From NCBI GenBank assembly GCA_946545765.1, contig CAMNNS010000001.1:1-57311 (forward strand): a DNA stretch of 57,311 nucleotides. The letters are read 5' to 3'. The notes beneath the pieces are model-generated. The model was not told the origin of the DNA. It did not search any database and worked only from the letters and a program-made list of their open reading frames with translations. Positions 7,440-15,962 of the stretch are shown here, piece by piece. The translations under genes were made by a program, and so were the position numbers. How positions within the stretch are numbered: position 1 is the first letter of the stretch; every line of letters begins with the position of its first letter. This DNA is from an uncultured Bacteroidales bacterium (GTDB taxonomy: Bacteria; Bacteroidota; Bacteroidia; Bacteroidales; UBA932).

Positions 7440-9554
7440 TTATAGTGCATTAAAATTTTCAATTTTGTCTAACTGCTCATATACAGAATTCTTGCTTTTA
7501 AATTCTGGTACTATCTCTTTCATCAATTTAACGGTTTCTACGAGATTTATAGATTTTGCCAATTCTAAAAGCTTCTCAATTTTTTCTTCCACCACATTAA
7601 ATTCATACTCTTTAACCTTGGCAACAAAGATTTTTTTATTACTTGTTGGTATTGTATTTTCCTTTGTATAAAGCAATTCCTCGTATAGTTTCTCTCCCGG
7701 TCTCAATCCTGTATATACAATTTTTATATCCTTTTCTGGTTCATACCCCGCAAGCCTTATCATTTTTTCTGCTAATTCTGTGATTTTTACAGGCTTACCC
7801 ATATCAAAGACAAATATTTCATATCCTTGTCCTAAAGTAGAAGCCTCAAGAACAAGCCTACATGCCTCAGGAATTGACATAAAATATCTGACAATATCTT
7901 TGTGGGTAACAGTTACAGGTCCCCCTTTTGCTATTTGCTCTTTAAATCTTGGTATAACAGAACCATTTGAACCTAAGACATTTCCAAATCTTGTCGTGAT
8001 AAACTTTGTCTTCCCTTTTATATCCCCTTTCATAACTGCTACACTAAGCGATTGAGTATAAATCTCTGCTATTCTTTTGCTCGCCCCCATTACATTTGTT
8101 GGGTTTACCGCTTTGTCTGTAGAGACCATAATCATTTTTTCGGCGTCATATTTTATCGCCATGTTTGCAACATTTTTTGTCCCATAAACATTAACCCGAA
8201 CTGCTTCTGTTGGATTAAGTTCCATCATTGGTACATGTTTATATGCTGCTGCATGAAAAATAATCTGTGGTTTAAATTTAATGAAAGCACTCTCTAACCT
8301 CTCTATGCTTCTGACATCGCACATATAAAAAGAAAACTTTTGAGAAAACTCAGAGGCTAAATTTTCTATCTCTTTTTCAGAGAGACCTTCTTTGTGTTGC
8401 AACTGTAATCTATAATCTTTTACTATCTGCTCAAACTCTAAAGTTAAATTGTGCATAGGTGTTTCTGCACAGTCTAACATTACTAATCGCGATATGTCAA
8501 ACTTACTAATCAACCTACTCAACTCGCTCCCTATACTCCCTGCAGCCCCTGTAATTAAAACTCTTTTTCCTTTTAAAAATTCTTCTATCTTACTCATATC
8601 AACCCCAAGTTCCTCTCTCCCCAATAAATCTTCTATCTTTATCTCTCTCATAGATATTTTACCTTCAGGCATACCTGAAAGTTCACTCACATTTGGAAAT
8701 ACAAAAATTTTTAAGCCAAGGTTTATTGCTAAATCTACAAGATTATCTTTTTGTTCTGTAACCTGAACCTCACTTGGGAATACTATTGCGTTGATATTAT
8801 ATTTCTTAACAATATGTACAAAGTATTCTTTTTTAGATATATAGAATATTTTTTTCCCGACAAGGATTTGTTTTTTTATAGAGTCCGACATCTTGATAAA
8901 ACCACAGACATTATACTTTCCTCTCCTATATGAGTCTAAGTATTGCTGAACAACAATGCTTCTGTTTTCTATCTCATACACCAGAACATTTCTCCTCTCT
9001 CTCTCCTGTTTCGTTAAAGAGTAATTGTATATATAAACGATAAAAACCCTTGCGAACGACAGTACAGACATTAGTAAACAGGCACACAAAAATTCTATTG
9101 TGATAATTCGTGTAATATTTAAGTTTATTCTCTTCTCAATAACGGTTAAGAAAAAGATTATAAAAATTGCTTCTAATAATGTTTTAATTATCGAAGCAAC
9201 GCTTAATCTCCAAATTTCTGAAGAGGTTGTATGTCTTAATAACCCCCTATATATTCCTGTTGAGAGGAAAGTAATTATACTCGCTGATAGGGATAATATC
9301 AAAATTTTAGATAAAATCTCATAATGAGGAATTCCACCCCTCAAAAAACCAACTATAACATAGGTGAAAAAAGTGATTAAGCTTGCAACTATTACATCAA
9401 AAGCAAAAATATACCACCTATTAACATATTGGGAGTTGACTATTTTTTTAGACATCCATTGCAATGCCCTTTGCAATAAGGGATACTTAATATCTTGTTG
9501 TTTTGCCACTTTGCTAATATTTTTAATAATGCCGCAATTTACTAAAAATTCCAT
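7440..9554 (-). CDS. Membrane nucleoside-diphosphate-sugar 4,6-dehydratase (WbpM/CapD-like)
   Basis: The 704-residue reading frame has four membrane segments (about residues 50-70, 84-103, 118-140 and 150-175). A CoA-binding-like Rossmann region follows, then a cytoplasmic SDR domain with GAAGSIG at 336-342. The catalytic tyrosine position is methionine: M489 and K493 in NVMGASKR, which is the MxxxK form typical of large WbpM-type dehydratases acting on UDP-GlcNAc. The protein would make the 4-keto-6-deoxy precursor for a deoxyamino sugar. The first ATG gives 33 residues ahead of MSKKIVNSQYVNRW; a start at 9455 would give 671 residues, closer to the usual length, and I cannot decide between them. 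It is followed 16 bases later by the epimerase gene. Confidence 0.88.
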   Translation of the reverse strand: MEFLVNCGIIKNISKVAKQQDIKYPLLQRALQWMSKKIVNSQYVNRWYIFAFDVIVASLITFFTYVIVGFLRGGIPHYEILSKILILSLSASIITFLSTGIYRGLLRHTTSSEIWRLSVASIIKTLLEAIFIIFFLTVIEKRINLNITRIITIEFLCACLLMSVLSFARVFIVYIYNYSLTKQERERRNVLVYEIENRSIVVQQYLDSYRRGKYNVCGFIKMSDSIKKQILVGKKIFYISKKEYFVHIVKKYNINAIVFPSEVQVTEQKDNLVDLAINLGLKIFVFPNVSELSGMPEGKISMREIKIEDLLGREELGVDMSKIEEFLKGKRVLITGAAGSIGSELSRLISKFDISRLVMLDCAETPMHNLTLEFEQIVKDYRLQLQHKEGLSEKEIENLASEFSQKFSFYMCDVRSIERLESAFIKFKPQIIFHAAAYKHVPMMELNPTEAVRVNVYGTKNVANMAIKYDAEKMIMVSTDKAVNPTNVMGASKRIAEIYTQSLSVAVMKGDIKGKTKFITTRFGNVLGSNGSVIPRFKEQIAKGGPVTVTHKDIVRYFMSIPEACRLVLEASTLGQGYEIFVFDMGKPVKITELAEKMIRLAGYEPEKDIKIVYTGLRPGEKLYEELLYTKENTIPTSNKKIFVAKVKEYEFNVVEEKIEKLLELAKSINLVETVKLMKEIVPEFKSKNSVYEQLDKIENFNAL

Positions 9555-9679
9555 TCTGTAGATACTAAACCCCTTATGTTTATTGCTATAAACTTATTTT
9601 TTACTTTTTTTTGAATATAACTGCAACATCTTTCTAACAATATGCATCTATAAAATGTAGGTTTAGGTTTTAGTATTTA

Positions 9680-9735
9680 AGGCAGTCTCCTTTTTTTCTC
9701 GGGGGCTGCTTTTGTATTTGTTTTTTATAAAAAAT
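9680..9735 (+). terminator. Strong terminator-like hairpin before galE
   Basis: Bases 9682-9690 (GCAGTCTCC) pair with 9701-9709 (GGGGGCTGC), and T-rich TTTTGTATTTGTTTTTTAT follows on the plus strand. No plus-strand gene precedes it: the gene to the left is on the minus strand. It therefore ends an unannotated transcript or acts as an attenuator or insulator 57 bases ahead of galE. Confidence 0.6.
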
Positions 9736-9766
9736 TCTTCTTCCTTTGCACAAAACTTAAAACCTT

Positions 9767-10813
9767 ATGGCAAATAATTATGTTTTAGTATCTGGAGCAT
9801 CGGGATTCATTGGTTCTCATACTGTTGTAGAACTTTTAGAGGCTGGATTTAATGTTGTTGGTGTTGATAATTTTTATAATTCTGATAAAGATGTTATAGA
9901 TGGTATCAGAAAAATTATGGAACTCTCAAATAGCAAAACTAAAGGAGAGTTCTACTTTGAAGAGATAGACTGTGCCAATTATGACTCATTTAAAACCGTT
10001 TTTACAAAATATAAAGGAATTGTAGGCTCTATCCATTTTGCTGCATATAAGGCTGTTAGCGAAAGTTTGGAAAAACCCTTAGAATATTATAGAAACAATC
10101 TTTTTTCTCTTATAAATCTTGTAGATTTAACTACTGCTTTTTGTGAAAAGCAAAATGTTGTATTTTCGTCATCTTGCACAGTTTATGGAGAACCTGCGTT
10201 AAAAGATCTACCAATAAAAGAGTCTCATCCTCTGCAAAAATCTTTAACACCTTACGGCAAGACAAAACAGATGTGCGAAGATATTATCAAGGATTGTGCT
10301 AATGCTTATAAGAACTTTAATTCCTGTGCATTAAGGTATTTTAATCCTATAGGAGCACACCCAACCTCCCTTATAGGAGAATTGCCAAAAGGGGTTCCTC
10401 AAAATTTAGTTCCTTATATCACCCAAACTGCAGCTGGGATTAGAGAGTGCTTAACTATTTATGGTAAAGACTATAACACTCCCGATGGGACATGTATAAG
10501 AGATTATATTTGGGTTGTAGATCTTGCAAAAGCTCATGTTGCCGCACTTAAAAAAATGTTAGATAATACTTCTTTTAATTGGAATGCTTATAATATTGGT
10601 ACAGGCACAGGAGTTTCTGTTTTAGAGCTTGTTAACTGCTTTATTAAAACCACCGGAGTTGATTTAAAATATAAATTTGGAGAGAGAAGAAGCGGTGATG
10701 TTGAACAAGTTTGGGCAGATGCAACCAAAGCAAAAAGAGAATTAGGATGGGAAGCCAATACACCTTTAGAAGATATTATTAAGTCTGCCTGGGAGTGGCA
10801 GAAGAGACTCTAA
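9767..10813 (+). CDS. galE: UDP-glucose 4-epimerase
   Basis: This 348-residue SDR epimerase interconverts UDP-glucose and UDP-galactose. The NAD motif is GASGFIGS (residues 10-17). The Ser-Tyr-Lys triad is in SSSCTVYGEP and Y163/K167 of TPYGKTKQM. The stretches LRYFNPIGAHP and GKDYNTPDGTCIRDYIWVVD are diagnostic of GalE rather than of other sugar epimerases. It is the only plus-strand gene of the polysaccharide region. Its stop codon (10811-10813) overlaps the stop of the opposing SufD gene. A weak promoter-like pair, TTTG at 9717-9720 and TTCCTTTG at 9741-9748, lies just upstream, after the hairpin at 9680. Confidence 0.93.
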   Translation: MANNYVLVSGASGFIGSHTVVELLEAGFNVVGVDNFYNSDKDVIDGIRKIMELSNSKTKGEFYFEEIDCANYDSFKTVFTKYKGIVGSIHFAAYKAVSESLEKPLEYYRNNLFSLINLVDLTTAFCEKQNVVFSSSCTVYGEPALKDLPIKESHPLQKSLTPYGKTKQMCEDIIKDCANAYKNFNSCALRYFNPIGAHPTSLIGELPKGVPQNLVPYITQTAAGIRECLTIYGKDYNTPDGTCIRDYIWVVDLAKAHVAALKKMLDNTSFNWNAYNIGTGTGVSVLELVNCFIKTTGVDLKYKFGERRSGDVEQVWADATKAKRELGWEANTPLEDIIKSAWEWQKRL

Positions 10814-11841
10814 CAACATCTGGTAGAGCAACCTTGACAATGGATACTCTCTCCCCTAAGACGGCGTTCTACAAGTCCTATTAGTCTCTCCTTGAGTTCT
10901 TTTTTCTCTATCTTTTCTAATACTGCTCCAGCAAATGCTTGTTGTTGAAGTAGTTTTGCCTCATACAAAGATATACCTCTTGAACGCATATAGAACAATT
11001 CTTCGTCACCAATTGTCCCTATTGTTGCCCCATGAGAACATTTAACATCATCTGCATATATAATAAGATGAGGATTAGAGGTTGCCTTTGCTCTATCGGA
11101 GATTAACAAATTATTGTTCGCTTGGTAAGCTTCAGTTTTTTGAGCTTGCGGCGAAACAACAATCTTCCCATTAAAGTTTGTTTTAGAATTTCCGTCTAAA
11201 ATCCCTTTGAATAATTGCCTGCTTATACCCCCTCCAACTTTATGTAACACATTAACATTCGTATTGATAACTTGTTCTCTATCTGATAAATAAAGCCCTC
11301 CCAAATCGCACTCTGCTTGCTCCTCTAATAAAACCGAATTGATTGTATTTGTTATATGTCCTCCATGAAGGGTTATAATATTCAGTTTTAAACTCCCGCC
11401 ATATTTTATCTCAATATCTATATCAACATTATGAACACTCACCCCATTTTCGTTTTGCATAATTATTAGTTCTAATCCGCACTCTTTTTCCACCACAATA
11501 TTTATCTTCCCTTTTGTAGAAAATCTCTCGTCACCCAAAGTGTGTGAGCATAATACTATTGTACTCTTTTCTTCTTTAAGAGCATTAGCCTTTATCTCGA
11601 TACAATACTCTTCTCCTCTCCTCAAAACGGCATTTTCTCTCACATTTATAATTTGCAAAAAATTATTCTCTTTTGTCTCTATAGTGATACTCTTTTTTTC
11701 TGAGACCATTTGTACCCCTCTAATATCCTCTTTCCCCGACATTAAGACTCCGTTCAAAATATACGCTTTTTGTGCATTCTCAAGGGGAACACTGCAAGAA
11801 AAAATCTCTTTATCTATATCTATAATTTTTAGTTTATCCAT
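10810..11841 (-). CDS. sufD: Iron-sulfur cluster assembly protein SufD
   Basis: This 343-residue beta-helix protein forms the SufBC2D scaffold on which Fe-S clusters are built. The conserved core is visible: a KTNFNGKIVVSPQAQKTEAY stretch, LLISDRAKATSNPHLIIYADDV, and the block CSHGATIGTIGDEELFYMRSRGI with the conserved histidine of SufD. The N-terminal third is weakly conserved, as usual in the family. It is the last gene of the sufB-pnuC-sufC-sufD run, 41 bases after SufC. It ends tail to tail with galE, sharing 4 bases. Confidence 0.9.
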   Translation of the reverse strand: MDKLKIIDIDKEIFSCSVPLENAQKAYILNGVLMSGKEDIRGVQMVSEKKSITIETKENNFLQIINVRENAVLRRGEEYCIEIKANALKEEKSTIVLCSHTLGDERFSTKGKINIVVEKECGLELIIMQNENGVSVHNVDIDIEIKYGGSLKLNIITLHGGHITNTINSVLLEEQAECDLGGLYLSDREQVINTNVNVLHKVGGGISRQLFKGILDGNSKTNFNGKIVVSPQAQKTEAYQANNNLLISDRAKATSNPHLIIYADDVKCSHGATIGTIGDEELFYMRSRGISLYEAKLLQQQAFAGAVLEKIEKKELKERLIGLVERRLRGESIHCQGCSTRCC

Positions 11842-11882
11842 TAGTACAATTTGTTTATCTTTTTAAACAAGCCCCTCTATCT

Positions 11883-12644
11883 TTATTCAAATTCATCATA
11901 CCCTTTTTGCTCAATTTCTAAAGCTAACTCTTTTCCTGCTGTTTTAACTATTTTTCCTTTATATAAAATATGAACAATATCGGGAACTATATAATCTAAA
12001 AGTCTTTGATAATGAGTAATTACAACAAAGGCATTGTCTTTTGTTTTTAATCTATTTACCCCGTTTGCAACTATCCTGAGGGCATCTACATCTAATCCAC
12101 TATCTGTCTCATCTAAAATAGCAAGTGAAGGATTTAGCATTGCCATTTGAAATATTTCATTTCTTTTTTTCTCCCCTCCAGAAAATCCTACATTTACCCC
12201 TCGCGAAGAAAAAGATGGATCCATTTGAACTATTGCCATTTTCTCTCGCATCATTTTTAAATACTCTGCTGCACTTAAAGCCTCTAAACCTCTTTGCTTA
12301 CGATGCTCATTTACTGCAGTTTTCATAAAGTTTACATTTGTTACCCCCGGTATCTCTACAGGATATTGAAATCCTAAAAAAACACCTGCCCAACTCCTCT
12401 CCTCTGGACTCATTTCCAATAAATTGTATGTAGTACCTTTTTGATCTGTAAACTGAATACTTCCTTGGGTTACAATATAATTCTCGTTCCCTGCTAAAAC
12501 AGCAGACAATGTACTTTTACCACTTCCATTTCTCCCCATAATAGCGTGAACCTCGCCTTGTTTAATGGTAAGATTTATCCCTTTAAGTATTTCTTTATCA
12601 CCTATTTTGGCGTGAAGATCTTTTATCTCTAATAAATTTTTCAT
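11883..12644 (-). CDS. sufC: Fe-S cluster assembly ATPase SufC
   Basis: This 253-residue soluble ABC-type ATPase of the SufBCD complex has Walker A GRNGSGKSTL (residues about 37-46), the signature VGFSGGEKKRNEIFQ characteristic of SufC (SGGEKKR instead of SGGQ), Walker B AILDETDSGLD, and the H-loop ITHYQRLL. It has no membrane domain partner. Position and length are standard. A PnuC-like gene is inserted between SufC and SufB, which is not the usual gene order. Confidence 0.95.
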   Translation of the reverse strand: MKNLLEIKDLHAKIGDKEILKGINLTIKQGEVHAIMGRNGSGKSTLSAVLAGNENYIVTQGSIQFTDQKGTTYNLLEMSPEERSWAGVFLGFQYPVEIPGVTNVNFMKTAVNEHRKQRGLEALSAAEYLKMMREKMAIVQMDPSFSSRGVNVGFSGGEKKRNEIFQMAMLNPSLAILDETDSGLDVDALRIVANGVNRLKTKDNAFVVITHYQRLLDYIVPDIVHILYKGKIVKTAGKELALEIEQKGYDEFE

Positions 12645-12672
12645 TTTGCTTATGTAATCTAATTATTGTTTT

Positions 12673-13392
12673 TTAAGCTACTTTATTCTGCTCTTTTTTC
12701 ATTTGGGCTCTCCACATTAATAAGCCACCTATCGCCAGAACTATATATGCAGCATATACTATTGTCATCAATCTTAATCCTGCTAACGCACAAAGTGTTA
12801 TATTGGAGGTATTTGCTATTAGCCATGCACCCCAGCAATCTATCTTCTTTTGAGCAGATAAGTATTGTGCCATTAGCACCATCCCAACCACAAACGCATC
12901 TAAAAAAGGTAGTGTTGCCCTTGAAAAGATAGATGGTGCCCAAACATCTATTCTGCTCAACACATATCCCCATAAAAACATAAATATTAAAACCGCCCCT
13001 AAAACAATTGCCCTTTGTCCGTTATTATATTGTGTTATTTTGAGTTGCTTTTTAGCATTCTCTTCTTCTTTCTTTGGATGAGTCCATCTGTAATGACCAA
13101 ATAGGTTGATAGCTAAAGATATTGGCTGTAGCAACATACTTGAGTACATATTTTTTTGTAAAAACATAACAAACAATAAAATGTTATAAAAATAGCCCAC
13201 CCAAAAGTTTGCTACTTTTCCTTTTACCGCTAAAAAAACACAAAGCAAACCTGTAATAGTACTCATTATCTCTAATGCACTAACCCCTTCTCCCATAAAA
13301 GTAAAGACAACATTATCTAAACTAAAAAAATCTACAACATTACTTAAAGTAGAATTGTTTAAAAGATCACTTAACACAAAAAATATATTCAT
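12673..13392 (-). CDS. PnuC-family vitamin transporter (nicotinamide riboside or related)
   Basis: This 239-residue polytopic membrane protein has about seven hydrophobic segments. The PnuC pattern is visible: WVGYFYNILLFVMFLQKNMYSSMLLQPISL, then FGHYRWTHP, then a late tryptophan- and asparagine-containing helix WGAWLIANTSNI. PnuC proteins move nicotinamide riboside by facilitated diffusion; related PnuT and PnuX proteins carry thiamine or riboflavin, and the sequence alone does not tell which vitamin is carried. It lies inside the suf run, 28 bases before SufC and 37 bases after SufB, and is surely co-transcribed with them. A ThiL-like gene lies two genes upstream, so thiamine is a possible cargo, but that is inference. 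Confidence 0.75.
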   Translation of the reverse strand: MNIFFVLSDLLNNSTLSNVVDFFSLDNVVFTFMGEGVSALEIMSTITGLLCVFLAVKGKVANFWVGYFYNILLFVMFLQKNMYSSMLLQPISLAINLFGHYRWTHPKKEEENAKKQLKITQYNNGQRAIVLGAVLIFMFLWGYVLSRIDVWAPSIFSRATLPFLDAFVVGMVLMAQYLSAQKKIDCWGAWLIANTSNITLCALAGLRLMTIVYAAYIVLAIGGLLMWRAQMKKEQNKVA

Positions 13393-13429
13393 TTTATTAT
13401 ATCTTATTTACTTATACCCATTTTGATTT

Positions 13430-14875
13430 TTATCCGATACTCCCTTCTAAGGTTACTTGTAAAAGTTTTTGGGCTTCTACAGCAAACTCCATAGGAAGCT
13501 TATTTAATACATCTCTTGCATATCCATTAACTATCAGTCCAACAGCATCTTCTGCTTTTATTCCTCTCTGTCTGCAATAAAACAATTGCTCTTCACTTAT
13601 CTTACTTGTTGTCGCTTCATGTTCTACAATTGCTGTTGAATTTGCATTATCTATAAAAGGGAAAGTGTGAGCACCGCATTTACTCCCAAGTAATAAACTA
13701 TCACATTGTGAATGATTACGAGCCCCCGAAGCTCCCGGGGATATACGAACTAAACCCCTATAACTATTCTCGCTAAATCCTGCAGATATACCTTTACTTA
13801 CAATCCTGCTTTTTGTATTTTTCCCAAGATGGATCATCTTTGTCCCTGTATCTGCTTGTTGGTAATTGTTTGTTACAGCAACACTATAAAACTCACTCAA
13901 AGAATTATCCCCCTTTAAGATTGTGGATGGATATTTCCAAGTTATAGAACTGCCCGTCTCTACCTGTGCCCAGAATAGTTTTGAATTTGTTCCTTTACAT
14001 ATTCCCCTCTTTGTTACCAAATTATAAATTCCCCCTTTTCCCTCTTTATCTCCCGGATACCAATTTTGTACTGTAGAATATTTTACTTCTGCATCTTGTA
14101 AAACAACTATCTCTACAACCGCTGCATGAAGTTGGGCTGTGTCTCTTTTAGGTGCTGTACAGCCCTCTAAATAACTAACATAAGAACCTTCGTCTGCCAC
14201 TATTAGAGTCCTCTCAAATTGCCCTGTCCCCTCAGCATTTATCCTAAAATAACTACTTAACTCCATTGGGCATCGGGTATGTTTTGGAATATAACAGAAT
14301 GAGCCATCGGAGAATACGGCAGAATTTAAGGCGGCAAAATAATTATCGCTTATCGGGACAACACTTGCAAGATACTTCTTTACCAAATCGGGATAATCTT
14401 TAACTGCCTCAGAGAAAGAACAAAAAATTATCCCCTTTTCTGCCAAAGTCTCTCTAAAAGTAGTTCTCACAGAGACAGAATCAAAGACTGCATCTACTGC
14501 TACTCCGCCAAGTACATTTCTTTCTTTCAAAGGAATTCCTAATTTCTCAAAAGTTGCCTCTAATTCTGGATCTAACTCTTTTTTCTCTTGTGAAGAATTA
14601 TTATCCTTTGGAGCAGCGTAATATATTATATCTTGATAATCTATTTTTGGCATTTTGATATGCGCCCATGAAGGCTCTTTCATCTCTTGCCATTTTTTGA
14701 AGGCTTTTAATCTAAATTCTAACATCCACTCCGGCTCTTCCTTCTTTTTTGATATTAGGCGTATTATATCTTCATTTAACCCTTTTGGTATAAACTCCTG
14801 CTCAACATTTGTCACAAACCCTTCTTTATACTCCTGTTGGGTAAATTCATTTATAATCTTTTTCTCCTGATTCAT
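13430..14875 (-). CDS. sufB: Fe-S cluster assembly scaffold SufB
   Basis: This 481-residue core scaffold accepts sulfur from SufS/SufE and assembles the cluster with SufC and SufD. Diagnostic stretches are the start [59 protein letters not shown], and the C-terminal [20 protein letters not shown] with the cysteine region that receives sulfur. The length matches SufB of other Bacteroidota. It is preceded by the ThiL-like gene with 29 bases between and no visible promoter. Confidence 0.95.
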   Translation of the reverse strand: MNQEKKIINEFTQQEYKEGFVTNVEQEFIPKGLNEDIIRLISKKKEEPEWMLEFRLKAFKKWQEMKEPSWAHIKMPKIDYQDIIYYAAPKDNNSSQEKKELDPELEATFEKLGIPLKERNVLGGVAVDAVFDSVSVRTTFRETLAEKGIIFCSFSEAVKDYPDLVKKYLASVVPISDNYFAALNSAVFSDGSFCYIPKHTRCPMELSSYFRINAEGTGQFERTLIVADEGSYVSYLEGCTAPKRDTAQLHAAVVEIVVLQDAEVKYSTVQNWYPGDKEGKGGIYNLVTKRGICKGTNSKLFWAQVETGSSITWKYPSTILKGDNSLSEFYSVAVTNNYQQADTGTKMIHLGKNTKSRIVSKGISAGFSENSYRGLVRISPGASGARNHSQCDSLLLGSKCGAHTFPFIDNANSTAIVEHEATTSKISEEQLFYCRQRGIKAEDAVGLIVNGYARDVLNKLPMEFAVEAQKLLQVTLEGSIG

Positions 14876-14904
14876 AATGTATATTGTTCTATTCTATAAG
14901 AGTT

Positions 14905-15951
14905 TTACCAACCTTGAGCTGTGATTGTTATTTGGTTTCCCTCTGGGGTAATAAGAAAACAATTATCCTCTCCACTTTGGTTTATATCTTTTACACTCTC
15001 GTCTTTTTCAAGAGAGTACAAATGCCCTATGATTTCTAAATCTTTTAACTCTTTTATTATTTTATCGTGATTCTCTAAAGGTAAAACATATAATAACCTA
15101 TAATCTTCTCCACCATTAACAACGGCTGTAATAATGTCTATACCAAGTTCTTCGCACATCTCTCTTGTTTGCGAGGCGATCGGGATTTTTTCTATAAATA
15201 TTTTTGCTCCCATACCACTCTCTTTTGCTATCTGTTTTACAGCATCTCCAAGCCCTCTTGTAATTAATCTCCCATCGAGAGGAAAGATACTTGTCTCCTC
15301 AAATTTGCTCACTGTGTCGGAATCTATGTTTGGTGTTAAATATCTCTCTATAATGTATTTATATTTACTTAAATCTGGTTGTTTATACTCTTTTGATGCG
15401 TTAAAAGCAACTTTTTCTCTCTCAAGCACATGCAATCCCATATATCCTGCACCTAAATTTCCTGTTACACACAACAACGCCCCACTTTTTATCTTTTCTT
15501 TTTTTATTTGTTTTTTGTATCCCGATGAGTTACAAGAAATTATAAGTCCTGTCAAAGATGTTGTCAAATCTAATGAAATAGACTCTATTTTATGCTCTTT
15601 TGCCGCTGCTATTACTCCATCCCATAACGATTGTAAATGTTGATAACTAAATTTTGCAGAAAGAGCAATATTAAAATTTAGCCCTTTTGGATTACAATTT
15701 TTTGCGTATAACCCCCCTACGGCACTAACAACAATTTTATACCCCAAATATTTTAACGGAGTATATGTTAAATCAAAATCTATTCCTTCTAAAAAAAGCC
15801 TACTTGATATTGTATATTCTTCACCTTGTTGTTCTTTTATTGTTGGGCTGTCAGAATTTTTAAACCCAGTGTTTTCAAATAATTTATCTAATAGAGCAAT
15901 TCTCCCTATCTCTTTTATCTCTGTTCTTTTATTCTCTTTCTTTTTTTCCAT
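14905..15951 (-). CDS. ThiL-like protein (AIR-synthase fold) lacking the acidic active-site motifs
   Basis: The 348 residues align by eye along the full length of thiamine-monophosphate kinase: the opening RTEIKEIGRIALLDKL, VEG-like LFLEGIDFDLTYTPLKYLGY, GAGYMGLHVLEREK, IFIEKIPI and NGGEDYRLL (residues 279-287). Yet the ATP/Mg-binding acids of ThiL are gone. The expected GDDA reads QGEEY (42-46); the expected NLSDIYAM reads SAVGGLYAK (76-84); GGDTT reads SLDLTT (126-131); SGDLGA reads TGNLGA (163-168); SDGL reads TRGL (231-234). The frame is open and full length. By known ThiL structures these acids coordinate the metals and ATP, so catalysis as a kinase is doubtful. It lies between dnaE and sufB in one transcription unit. 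It could be a regulatory pseudoenzyme or a changed enzyme. Confidence 0.8.
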   Translation of the reverse strand: MEKKKENKRTEIKEIGRIALLDKLFENTGFKNSDSPTIKEQQGEEYTISSRLFLEGIDFDLTYTPLKYLGYKIVVSAVGGLYAKNCNPKGLNFNIALSAKFSYQHLQSLWDGVIAAAKEHKIESISLDLTTSLTGLIISCNSSGYKKQIKKEKIKSGALLCVTGNLGAGYMGLHVLEREKVAFNASKEYKQPDLSKYKYIIERYLTPNIDSDTVSKFEETSIFPLDGRLITRGLGDAVKQIAKESGMGAKIFIEKIPIASQTREMCEELGIDIITAVVNGGEDYRLLYVLPLENHDKIIKELKDLEIIGHLYSLEKDESVKDINQSGEDNCFLITPEGNQITITAQGW

Positions 15952-15962
15952 AAACTATCTTA

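Noticed and set aside
12683..12973. 96-residue frame overlapping the PnuC-like gene on the same strand
   Set aside because: It is an out-of-frame reading of the transporter gene, without family features; the PnuC-like frame has clear membrane pattern and motifs.
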